NCBI RefSeq assembly: GCF_014873495.1
Contig: NZ_JADBGF010000001.1
Span: 372,001 to 436,000 of the forward strand
Length of the DNA stretch: 64,000 bases
DNA from: Streptomyces stelliscabiei
GTDB lineage: Bacteria; Actinomycetota; Actinomycetes; Streptomycetales; Streptomycetaceae
Direction: 5' to 3'
The translations under genes and the position numbers were made by a program. This document shows, piece after piece, positions 45,201 to 52,674 of this stretch. The notes beneath the pieces were generated by a model, which searched no databases, was not told the DNA's origin, and saw only the letters and a program-made list of their open reading frames with translations. Each line of letters begins with the position of its first letter. Position 1 is the stretch's first letter.

Positions 45201-45910
45201 TCACCGTGCCGAAGGGCGCTCCCACCGCCCGCGACGTCGAGGTGTCACTGACCGTCCCGGACGGCTGGACCGCTGGTGCCGACGGCGCCACCGGCTTCGA
45301 CCGGGTCCGCCCCGGCGCGTCGGTGACCGCCGTCTACACCGTGACTCCGCCCGCCGACCCGGTGCACTACGCCGTGCTGTCCGCGACCGCGGGACTGAAG
45401 CAGTCGGGTCGGCCGAAGCGTGTCACCGGCGAGCGGGCCGTGCAGGTGCCGCCGCCAGGACTCTCCAAGGACGCTTACGTCAGCGATCTGACCCTGGTCA
45501 AGGCGGTCAACGGCTGGGGTCCGGTCGAGAGGGACCTGTCCAACGGTGAGGCCGCGGCGGGTGACGGACGGACCCTCACCATCGACGGCACCACCTTCGG
45601 CAAGGGTCTCGGCGTCCACGCGAACAGCCAGGTCAGGGTCTATCTCGGCGGCGGCTGCACCCGGTTCACCGCCGTCGCCGGTCTGGACGACGAGGTCGGT
45701 GACGGCGGCAGCGTCTCCTTCCAGGTGATCGCCGACGGCCGCACCCTCGCCACCACCCCGGTCGTGTCCGGCTCCGACGGCGGCACCACCGTCGACGTGG
45801 ACGTGTCCGGCGCCCGCTGGCTGGACCTGGTCGTCGACGGAAACGGCGATGTCTCCAGCGACCACGCCGACTGGGCGGACGCCGAGTTGACCTGTACGGG
45901 AGGTTCCTGA
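42236..45910 (+). CDS. Secreted GH35 beta-galactosidase with C-terminal NPCBM domain
   Basis: A 1224-residue protein whose ATG overlaps the previous stop (ATGA). The Sec signal is cut near ADAAA. The GH35 barrel (about 45-380) shows GAEFHYFRLP, acid/base Glu204 in QVENEYQGG and nucleophile Glu291 in IPEAQGGAFD, plus MTYGGTNWGW. Several beta-jelly-roll domains follow (WYRGRF, AVWLNGRYLG, FVNGWLIGRY), then a NEW3-like segment, and the last 150 residues form an NPCBM carbohydrate-binding module (SDLTLVKAVNGWGPVERD, GKGLGVHANS, FTAVAGLDDEVG). It should hydrolyse terminal beta-galactose outside the cell. Confidence 0.92.
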   Translation: MSRHVRGHVRALLLASVLAATSLAAPAADAAAPPAKAQVAPAAGKQHTVTYDQYAVRVDGKPLYIWGAEFHYFRLPSPDAWRDVLQKIKAGGFNAVSLYFDWGYHSARPGSYDFTGVSDVERLLDEAERAGLYVVARPGPYINAEVSGGGFPAWRKTRAGVNRTSEEGYLKDAREWMSRINPIIARHQLTRGTGSVILYQVENEYQGGRHDADYMQTLIDWAKEDGIDVPTFVNDGGANRNWVSGKGAPDIYGFDAYPQGFDCKDPDVWKNLPDYSYVNDWKPESPLLIPEAQGGAFDPWGGTGYQDCAKLTGTDFTRVFSKMNIAAGVSGQSFYMTYGGTNWGWLADPNAVYTSYDYGAPINESRQLTDKYQEFKRLGYFVNSVSSLARTDKAEAPVPSDEALRIDRRVNPDDGTQFFTVRHTDTRVKDRDETTLSLTGADGDYPRVPQRGAITVDGRDAKLLVAGYDLGDQRLVYSTSEIMTHATIGDREVALLYGRAGETGETVLRYAKPPQVKVLAGDVTTTWDAERGDLRLNYTHKGLARVLVDGLELLIADVAETAHWWRQDTADGPVLVRGPSLVRTAEVAGGTLKLTGDSAKAGKIEVIAEAKKATWNGRRTTVTEAPRTVRLPALTTWKYKEEAPETGRDFDDSAWPTATRLTAANAELNGSLPVLAMDEYGFHHGDVWYRGRFRTTGVATALALNANTGPTGQYAVWLNGRYLGSSGDGAHTFDIPAGALKDGGDNVLAVLAENAGHNEEWGHDYSKEPRGLLGAEVIGGASTLTWKIQGSRGGENPVDTARGPYNNGGLYGERAGWSLPGYPDGDWKRTSLSTSARSGATEPGVRWYRTGAKLDLPTGQDNALALDLAEPEGGSTAYRAQIFVNGWLIGRYLPDTGPQTRFVVPKGILRERGDNTIALAVWSTGKAAGPGSVKLVDLGASAGGIKVNTVAAPSYDARTYAMPAAGARVTVDAEPFLSTGTATEVPVTVTVPKGAPTARDVEVSLTVPDGWTAGADGATGFDRVRPGASVTAVYTVTPPADPVHYAVLSATAGLKQSGRPKRVTGERAVQVPPPGLSKDAYVSDLTLVKAVNGWGPVERDLSNGEAAAGDGRTLTIDGTTFGKGLGVHANSQVRVYLGGGCTRFTAVAGLDDEVGDGGSVSFQVIADGRTLATTPVVSGSDGGTTVDVDVSGARWLDLVVDGNGDVSSDHADWADAELTCTGGS

Positions 45911-47142
45911 TGGCCGTCCGGACGCGTGCGACACGCGGCGGCCCCATGGTTCTGCTGCTGGCGCTCATCGCCGTCCTGGCGGGGCCGGTGGCACCCGCCG
46001 AGGCCGGCCGGCGAACCGACGGGCACGGCTGGACGGGCACGTGGGCGACGGCCCCGAGCGAGCACTACGAGGTCTCGGGCATGTCCGAGGTGACGGTGCG
46101 GATGCCGGTGCACACCAGCGTCGGCGGCTCCCGGGTGCGCGTCCGGCTGTCCAACGCGTACGCCACCCAGCCGGTGACGATCGGTCACGCGACCGTGGGG
46201 CCCCGCGACGCAGGCTCCGCGGTCGAGCGGGCGTACGAGGTGCGGTTCGGCGGGAAGCGGCAGGTGACGATCCCGGCGGGCGGCACGGCGGTCAGCGACC
46301 CGGTCCCGTTCCCGCTGCCCGCCGGTGCCGACCTGGTGGTCAGCCTCTATCTGTCCGGTCAGGTCACGCACATCACCGACCACTGGTGGGCGCAGCAGAC
46401 CGTGTACTGGACGGACTACGGGGCGGGCGACCATGCCGCCGACACCGGTGGTGACGCCTTCACCTGGACCACCACGAGCTGGCCGTTCCTCTCCGGTGTC
46501 GACGTGAGCGCGCCGAGAGCGCGGGCGGTGGTGGCGCTCGGCGACTCGATCACCGACGGCTCCTTCTCGACGGCCGACACCAACCGGCGCTGGCCCGACC
46601 TGCTGTCCGAACGGCTGAACGCCTGCCGGCCCGGCGCCGGGGTGCTCAACGCGGGCATCACCAGCAACCGGATCACCGCCGGGACGGAGACCAACCCCTC
46701 GGCGCTGGACCGTCTCGAACGGGATGTGCTGTCCCAGCCGGGAGCCAGGACCCTGATCCTCTTCGAGGGGATCAACGACCTCGGCGGGGCGAGTGCCGAG
46801 CAGATCATCGCCGGGATGAAGACGATCGCCCGCAGGGCCCACCAGCACGGGATGCGGGTCGTCGGCGCCACGATCACCCCGTACATGGGATTCACCTGGG
46901 GCGGGTGGACCGAGGAGACGGAGGCGCGGCGCCGGCAGGTCAACGCGTTCGTACGGCACTCCGCCCACGTCTTCGACGACTACGCCGACTTCGACCGGGC
47001 GGTACGCGACCCGGCGGACCCACGAAGGCTCGGTCAGGCGTACGACTCGGGCGACCATCTGCATCCCAACGACGCCGGCATGCAGGCGTTCGCCGACGCC
47101 GTCGACCTGACCTCGCTCGGCCTCGGCCGCGGCTGTTCCTGA
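45910..47142 (+). CDS. Secreted SGNH/GDSL-family esterase 1
   Basis: A 410-residue protein; TGATG overlap with the GH35 stop. The signal peptide ends near AEAG. An N-terminal beta domain (TGTWATAPSEHYE, RVRLSNAYATQPVTIG) precedes the hydrolase, with block I ALGDSITDG (Ser nucleophile), block II NAGITSNRI, block III GINDLGG and block V SGDHLHPND (Asp-His). Members of this two-domain group act on esterified glycans or plant polymers. In this operon removal of O-acetyl groups from sugars is the reasonable guess, since acetylation would block the exo-glycosidases. Confidence 0.87.
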   Translation: MAVRTRATRGGPMVLLLALIAVLAGPVAPAEAGRRTDGHGWTGTWATAPSEHYEVSGMSEVTVRMPVHTSVGGSRVRVRLSNAYATQPVTIGHATVGPRDAGSAVERAYEVRFGGKRQVTIPAGGTAVSDPVPFPLPAGADLVVSLYLSGQVTHITDHWWAQQTVYWTDYGAGDHAADTGGDAFTWTTTSWPFLSGVDVSAPRARAVVALGDSITDGSFSTADTNRRWPDLLSERLNACRPGAGVLNAGITSNRITAGTETNPSALDRLERDVLSQPGARTLILFEGINDLGGASAEQIIAGMKTIARRAHQHGMRVVGATITPYMGFTWGGWTEETEARRRQVNAFVRHSAHVFDDYADFDRAVRDPADPRRLGQAYDSGDHLHPNDAGMQAFADAVDLTSLGLGRGCS

Positions 47143-47154
47143 GGAGGACCCGCA

Positions 47155-49308
47155 GTGCTCGGAGTTGTTGGACACGGAAGAAGGCCGGCGGCCCTGGCCA
47201 CGGCCGTGATCGCCCTGGTGGCAGGACTGCTGCTCCCGGCCCCCTCGGCGGCAGCGGCTCAGCAGACACGGCACACACAGCAGTGGACGGGAACCTGGGC
47301 GACCGCCCAGCACGCCGCGTACGACCCGGGCACCTCGGAGGTGACCGTACGGATTCCGGTGCGGGTGAGCGCGGGCGGGTCGAGCGTACGCATCCGGCTG
47401 ACCAACGGCTTCACCACCGAGCCGGTGACCATCGGGCACGCGACGGTCGGATCCGGTGACGGCGGCAGCGCGGTCGCAAGGCCGCGGAAGCTGAGCTTCG
47501 GCGGGAAGAGCGCGGTGACGATCCCGGCCGGCGGGCAGGTGGCGAGCGACCAGGTCCGGCTCTCCGTGCCCGCCCGGAGCAGCGTGGTGGTCAGCCTGTA
47601 CTTCCCGGGCCGTCTCACCCACATCAGCCAGCACTGGATGGGCCTGCAGACCGTCTACTGGACGCCCGACGGCGGCGGCGACCACGCCGGGGACCCCGCC
47701 GGAACCGCCTTCACCCGTACCGACTCCACGTTCCCGTTCCTGACCGGTGTCGATGTACGGGGCGGCGGCGCGGCCGGTTCCGTCGTCGCGCTCGGCGACT
47801 CGATCACCGACGGCGCGTCCTCGACGGCGAACACCGACCGGCGCTGGCCCGACTACCTGGCGGCCCGGCTGTCCGGCTGCGCCACCACCGCCGGAGTACT
47901 GAACGAGGGCATCAGCGGCAACCGGATCACCGCCGGCACGGACGGCAACCCGTCGGCGCTCGAACGGCTGGAGCGTGATGTCCTGGCCCAGCCGAACGCC
48001 CGGACGGTGGTCCTGTTCGAGGGTGTCAACGACCTCAGCTGGGGCGGCGCCACCGGCGACCAGGTGATCGACGGCATCAAGGAGATCGCCCGGCGCGTGC
48101 ACGCCCGCGGGCTGCGGCTGATCGGAGCGACCGTCGTCCCGTACCGGGGCTGGGGCGACTGGTGGACGGAGGCCAAGGAAGCCGACCGGCAGAAGGTCAA
48201 CTCGTTCGTCCGGGACTCCGGCGGCGTCCTCGACGGGTACGCCGACTTCGACCGGGCGGTACGCGACCCGGACGACCCCGCCCGCTATGCCGCCGCGTTC
48301 GATTCGGGCGACCATCTGCATCCCAACGACACCGGGATGAAGGCGTTCGCCGACGCCGTCGACGTACCCGGTCTGCGCGTGGCACGCGACTGCCCCTCGA
48401 CCCGCGTCCGCCTCACCCCGTACCGGCCGATTCTGCAGGCCGGCGGCCAGGGCACGAGGATCACGGCAACCCTGACCAACGACGGCCGCTCGGCGGTCAC
48501 CGACGTCCGTACCCGACTGGATCTCCCGGCGGGCTGGTCCGCGGAACCGGCCGGCGGCGCGCGCCTCCGCGTCCTCGGCCCCGGGAAGAGCGCCACCGTC
48601 ACCTGGGCCGTCTCCCCCGGGCCCGAAACCGCGTGGGGTACCCACCCGTTGAAGGTGCGCAGCTCCTACCACCAGGGCGGGACGCGGCGGTTCGACACCG
48701 ACGAGGTGGACGCCACGGTCACCCCCGTCCCCTCCGGGGTGAAGGCGCCGTACCGGACGACCGCGACCGCCGAGGACGCCCAATACGCGCAGAACGGCGC
48801 CCAGTTCGCCATCTGGGCGGGCGGCCAGGATCTGTCCGGCTGGAAGGACGAGAAGGCCGTCGTCCATCTGCCCGGCGCCGCACCCTCCTCCGGCTCCGTG
48901 ACGGCACGGGTCGTCGCGCAGACCGGCAGCGGGCCCTCCGCCAAGGCCGGGATCGCCGTCGCCAACGACCTGACGGCGCCCGGGAAGGGCGGCTACGCCG
49001 TACTGACCATGTCCGCGCAGTTCGGCCTGGAGTTCCTGACCGACAGCGACGGCGACGGCCGCCTGGACACCTGGGCCGGCGGCGGCTCCTCCTACCACCC
49101 CGCCTGGCTGCGGCTCGTCCGCGACGGGGCCACGTACACCGCCTACGCCAGTGCCGACGGCACCGCCTGGCAGCAGATCGCCACCGCCACCGTGCCGTCC
49201 GCGAGCGGCGGCGTGGGCGACGCGGGAATGGTCGCGAGCGCCGTCAACCTCAACCACCCCGGCCAGACCACCACCGCTGTCTTCGACTCCTTCTCCTCCT
49301 CCACGTGA
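47155..49308 (+). CDS. Secreted SGNH/GDSL-family esterase 2 with NEW3-like and concanavalin-like tail
   Basis: A 717-residue paralogue of the preceding esterase, starting at GTG 47155 after GAGGAGGA, 12 bases from the previous stop. It shares the signal peptide, beta domain (TGTWATAQHAAYDPG) and catalytic blocks ALGDSITDG, NEGISGNRI, GVNDLSWGG and SGDHLHPND. It adds about 310 residues: a NEW3-like domain and the terminal module with AQFAIWAGGQDLSGWKDEK and TDSDGDGRLDTWAGGG, nearly the same as in the GH31 protein. The tail probably targets the enzyme to the same glycan. Substrate inferred only. Confidence 0.87.
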   Translation: MLGVVGHGRRPAALATAVIALVAGLLLPAPSAAAAQQTRHTQQWTGTWATAQHAAYDPGTSEVTVRIPVRVSAGGSSVRIRLTNGFTTEPVTIGHATVGSGDGGSAVARPRKLSFGGKSAVTIPAGGQVASDQVRLSVPARSSVVVSLYFPGRLTHISQHWMGLQTVYWTPDGGGDHAGDPAGTAFTRTDSTFPFLTGVDVRGGGAAGSVVALGDSITDGASSTANTDRRWPDYLAARLSGCATTAGVLNEGISGNRITAGTDGNPSALERLERDVLAQPNARTVVLFEGVNDLSWGGATGDQVIDGIKEIARRVHARGLRLIGATVVPYRGWGDWWTEAKEADRQKVNSFVRDSGGVLDGYADFDRAVRDPDDPARYAAAFDSGDHLHPNDTGMKAFADAVDVPGLRVARDCPSTRVRLTPYRPILQAGGQGTRITATLTNDGRSAVTDVRTRLDLPAGWSAEPAGGARLRVLGPGKSATVTWAVSPGPETAWGTHPLKVRSSYHQGGTRRFDTDEVDATVTPVPSGVKAPYRTTATAEDAQYAQNGAQFAIWAGGQDLSGWKDEKAVVHLPGAAPSSGSVTARVVAQTGSGPSAKAGIAVANDLTAPGKGGYAVLTMSAQFGLEFLTDSDGDGRLDTWAGGGSSYHPAWLRLVRDGATYTAYASADGTAWQQIATATVPSASGGVGDAGMVASAVNLNHPGQTTTAVFDSFSSST

Positions 49309-49319
49309 GAGGCACCTCC

Positions 49320-50771
49320 ATGGCAGTCAATCGCAGGCACTTCATGACCACGGCTGCCGCCGTCGGCGGCGCCGTGCTCCTCGCCCCGCCCGGGACCGCC
49401 GCGGCCCTCACCGGCCCGACGCTCACCGGGAACGGAACCGGCATCCCCGACTACCGGCCCACCAAGGCGTCCCTCGACACCCATCCGGTGCCGCGCTGGT
49501 ACAAGGACGCCAAGTTCGGCATCTTCGTCCACTGGGGCGTCTACTCGGTGATCGGCGGCGCGACGCCGAGAAGCGCCTCCGAGTGGTATCTGTGGTACCA
49601 GAGCACCAAGGACACCGCCGAGTGGAAGTACCACCGCGACACCTACGGCGAGAACGTCACCTACGACGACCTGATCCCGCGGTTCAAGGCCGAGAAGTAC
49701 GATCCCGACTCCTGGGTGGAGCTCTTCGAGCAGGCGGGCGCCGAGTACTTCGCGCTGACCAGCAAGCACCACGACGGATTCGCCCTCTACCCCAGCAAGG
49801 TGACGGACCGTCACTCGGGCGCGTACGGCCCGAGGCGGGACCTCGTCGGCGAGCTGATGGCCGCCGCCCGCAGACGCGGCACCGTGCGGCCCGGTCTGTA
49901 CTACTCCCTCGGCGAGTACTTCAACCCGGCGATCGGCCGGCCGATGCGCAACTTCTACACCGACAAGGAGATTCCCCTGACCGGCTACAAGCCGGTCCAG
50001 GACTACGTCGGCGACTACGAACTCAAACAGTTGTACGAGATCATCGACCGCTACGACCCGGAGCTGCTGTGGGCGGACGGACAGTGGTTCCGCCCCGAAG
50101 GCAACCCGCCGTGGCGCAGCGAGGAACCCATGGCCCACTACTACAACCAGGCCAAGAACCGCAGGCATCCCAAGGGCGTGGTGACCAACGACCGATTCGA
50201 CACCCACTTCGACTTCGCCACGTACGAGCAGCGCACCAATCCCACGATGGACCCGCAGAAGTGGGAGTGCTGCATGACGATGGGTTACTCCTGGGGCTAC
50301 AACAAGCACGAGCCGGACGAGGACTACAAGACCTCGGAGTTCCTGATCCGGCTGCTCGCCGACGTGGTCAGCAAGAACGGCAATCTGCTGCTGAACATCG
50401 GCCCCAGGCCGGACGGCACGATTCCCGGCATCATGCAGGAGCGGCTGCGGGACATCGGAGCCTGGCTGAAGGTCAACGGCCCCGCGATCTACGGCTCGAC
50501 GCCCTGGGTGCGGGCCGAGGAGGAGGGCAGCCCGCTCGGCATCCGCTACACCGTCTCCCCGGGCAAGTTCAACATCATCGTGCTGGGCGCGCCCAGCGGC
50601 ACGCTTTCGGTGCCAGGCGACATCCCCGTCAGTGCCGCTTCCCGGGTCCGGCTGCTCGGCAGGAGCGGCAGTCTGAGGTGGACCCGCCGTGACGGAAGGA
50701 TCCACATCGCCGTCCCGCCGTCCCTCCCCAGCGAGATCGCCAACGTCTTCACCGTCGACTGGGAGCGGTGA
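49320..50771 (+). CDS. Exported GH29 alpha-L-fucosidase
   Basis: A 483-residue protein from ATG 49320, 11 bases after the esterase stop with GAGAGG upstream. The N-terminus NRRHFMTTAAAVGGAVLL is Tat-like. The GH29 barrel is clear: WYKDAKFGIFVHWGVYS, FALTSKHHDGFALY and nucleophile Asp253 in LLWADGQWF, followed by GNLLLNIGPRPDGTI and a C-terminal beta-sandwich. It releases terminal alpha-L-fucose. No acid/base is assigned since it varies in the family. Its stop overlaps the next gene by 4 bases, and the protein lacks the tail modules carried by neighbouring enzymes, which appear as separate downstream genes. Confidence 0.9.
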   Translation: MAVNRRHFMTTAAAVGGAVLLAPPGTAAALTGPTLTGNGTGIPDYRPTKASLDTHPVPRWYKDAKFGIFVHWGVYSVIGGATPRSASEWYLWYQSTKDTAEWKYHRDTYGENVTYDDLIPRFKAEKYDPDSWVELFEQAGAEYFALTSKHHDGFALYPSKVTDRHSGAYGPRRDLVGELMAAARRRGTVRPGLYYSLGEYFNPAIGRPMRNFYTDKEIPLTGYKPVQDYVGDYELKQLYEIIDRYDPELLWADGQWFRPEGNPPWRSEEPMAHYYNQAKNRRHPKGVVTNDRFDTHFDFATYEQRTNPTMDPQKWECCMTMGYSWGYNKHEPDEDYKTSEFLIRLLADVVSKNGNLLLNIGPRPDGTIPGIMQERLRDIGAWLKVNGPAIYGSTPWVRAEEEGSPLGIRYTVSPGKFNIIVLGAPSGTLSVPGDIPVSAASRVRLLGRSGSLRWTRRDGRIHIAVPPSLPSEIANVFTVDWER

Positions 50772-51718
50772 GCCGGATGGGATTCCGCGACACCACCGCG
50801 TACGACGCCCTGGGACCCACGCTCACCGTGACCACGGAGCCCGCCGAGCCGACCGGCGGTGGCACGGTGACCGCCACCGCCGTCCTCACGAACGACTGCC
50901 CCTTCCCGCTCCGCGATGTCGTGCTCCATCTGATCGACCCCGGCGCCACCTCGGCAGCGAAGACCATCTCCCTCGGCGACCTGCGGCGCGGTGCGAAGGT
51001 CACCCGGCGGTGGGAGACGAGGATGCCGGCCGACGTGGCCGGGGACGTGGCGTTCACCGCGCACGCCGTCTTCGACGTCGACGCGGGCGGCAGCGACTGC
51101 GCGCGAGCCGCGAAGACGTTCACGGTGCCCTACGAGCCCAATGGGGTGCGCGCCCCGTACCGGACGTACACCACCACCGACGACGCCCGATTCGGCCAGT
51201 TCGGCAGCCAGTTGGTGATCTGGGCGGGCGGCCGGGACCTGTCCGGGGGCACCGACGAGAAGGGAGTCGTCCTCCTCCTGGGCGCCGCCACCGCGTCGAG
51301 CACGGTGCAGGTCAGGACGGTGAGCCTCACCGGTACCGACAACCCCACCGCGAAGTACGGCATCGCCCTCGCCAACGACCTGACGGCGCCCGAGAAGGGC
51401 GGCTACGCCGTACTGACCATGTCACTGCGGTTCGGCCTGGAGTTCATGACCGACAGCGACGGCGACGGCCATCTCGACACCTGGGCCGGCGGCGGTGGTT
51501 CGACGCACCCGACCTGGCTGCGACTGGTGCGCTCCGGCACCACGTACACGGCGTACAGCACCACCAACCTGCTGTCCTGGACAGAGATCGCGAGCGTCAC
51601 AGTGCCCTCGGCGAGCGGAGCCATGGACGCCGGTGTGGTCGCCAGCGCGGTCAACACCAACTATCCCGGGACGACCGTGCGCGCGGTCTTCGACCGTTTC
51701 TCCGTGGAGGAAGCATGA
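50768..51718 (+). CDS. Stand-alone NEW3-like plus concanavalin-like module protein, no signal peptide
   Basis: A 316-residue protein; GTG 50768 overlaps the fucosidase stop (an ATG at 50777 is also possible). Residues about 15-125 are a beta-sandwich like those in NEW3 domains (VTATAVLTNDCPFPLRDV, DVDAGGSDCARA). Residues 130-316 are the terminal module of the GH31 and esterase-2 proteins (APYRTYTTTDDARFGQFGS, GLEFMTDSDGDG). It has no catalytic domain and no signal peptide, which is odd for modules otherwise found only on exported enzymes here. It may be a split-off tail of the fucosidase or a passenger exported with a partner. Confidence 0.75.
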   Translation: MSRMGFRDTTAYDALGPTLTVTTEPAEPTGGGTVTATAVLTNDCPFPLRDVVLHLIDPGATSAAKTISLGDLRRGAKVTRRWETRMPADVAGDVAFTAHAVFDVDAGGSDCARAAKTFTVPYEPNGVRAPYRTYTTTDDARFGQFGSQLVIWAGGRDLSGGTDEKGVVLLLGAATASSTVQVRTVSLTGTDNPTAKYGIALANDLTAPEKGGYAVLTMSLRFGLEFMTDSDGDGHLDTWAGGGGSTHPTWLRLVRSGTTYTAYSTTNLLSWTEIASVTVPSASGAMDAGVVASAVNTNYPGTTVRAVFDRFSVEEA

Positions 51719-52608
51719 GCACCTACCGCCCCGAGGAGGACTTCCTCCCGCCTCCCGTGTCGCTCTCCCACGAGCCCGCCGCCCCCGAGCCCGGACAGGC
51801 GGTGACACTGACCGCCAAGCTCACCAACACCACACGGATCACGCTGTGCGGCACGGTGTTGTACCTCTCCGTATCCGGCGTCGGCCAGGCGTCGTCCATC
51901 GGCAAGCTGGCATCCGGTACGTCGGTGACCCGGACCTGGAAGACCCGGCTTTCCGATGACGCCGAGGGTGTGGTGTCGTTCGTCGCGCACGCGCTCTTCG
52001 ACGTGCACGAGGACGGGTCCGACTGCACCCGCGCGACCGCGCTGCTGCGACTCCCGTACGGATCCCTGGCCGCAGCTTTCGACAACGCCGGGATCTCCTC
52101 CGACGACGCCACCACCACGGCCGACATCGACGGCTCGCGCTCCAGCCTGTCCGCCGAGGCACTCGCGTCGGCCGGACTCACTCCAGGGGCTTCGGTCACC
52201 TACGGCGGGACCACTTTCACCTGGCCGGAAGCCCAGCCGGGCGACAAGGACAACGTGGTGTCCTCCGGCCAGACAGTGCGGCTGTCCGGCACCGGCACCC
52301 GGCTGGCCTTTCTCGGGACCAGCACCTGGGGCGCGGGCAAGGGCCCCGGGAAGGTCATGTACGCGGACGGCACGGAGCAGGACTTCTCGGTGGACGTCCC
52401 CGACTGGTACGGGTCGTACGCCTCCGCCGCAGCGGTACTGCCGTACCGCAACACCCCTTCGCGCCGGGACGACAACCCCGTCAGCCTCTTCACCTTCGGT
52501 GTCGATCTGGAGGGCAGGGAGCTGCGCTCCGTCGTGCTGCCGAAGGTCGGCGACGGGCTGGGCAGCAGCAGTCCCGCCCTGCACATCTTCGCGATGACCG
52601 TCGCCTGA
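51715..52608 (+). CDS. Stand-alone beta-sandwich accessory protein, no signal peptide
   Basis: A 297-residue protein, ATG overlapping the previous stop. The N-terminal domain (about 10-115: VSLSHEPAAPEPGQAVTL, VHEDGSDCTRATALLRLPY) is paralogous to the start of the preceding protein, sharing D-x5-GSDC-x-RA. The C-terminal domain (about 120-297: NAGISSDDATTTADIDGS, GTTFTWPEAQPGDKDNVV, SVVLPKVGDGLGSSSPALHI) is the beta module often found attached to actinobacterial exo-glycosidases. No catalytic site and no signal peptide are visible. It probably binds carbohydrate or assists a neighbouring enzyme. Confidence 0.72.
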   Translation: MSTYRPEEDFLPPPVSLSHEPAAPEPGQAVTLTAKLTNTTRITLCGTVLYLSVSGVGQASSIGKLASGTSVTRTWKTRLSDDAEGVVSFVAHALFDVHEDGSDCTRATALLRLPYGSLAAAFDNAGISSDDATTTADIDGSRSSLSAEALASAGLTPGASVTYGGTTFTWPEAQPGDKDNVVSSGQTVRLSGTGTRLAFLGTSTWGAGKGPGKVMYADGTEQDFSVDVPDWYGSYASAAAVLPYRNTPSRRDDNPVSLFTFGVDLEGRELRSVVLPKVGDGLGSSSPALHIFAMTVA

Positions 52609-52674
52609 TCCGAGCGGCGGTGCGACCGGGTCGGCCGCGGCTCGGAAGATCCGGCAAATTCTGAGAGGACGTTC

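Noticed and set aside
45640..49257. A 1205-codon minus-strand open frame opposite the two esterase genes
   Set aside because: Shadow of the plus-strand esterases, which have signal peptides and catalytic blocks. The antisense product has no domain.
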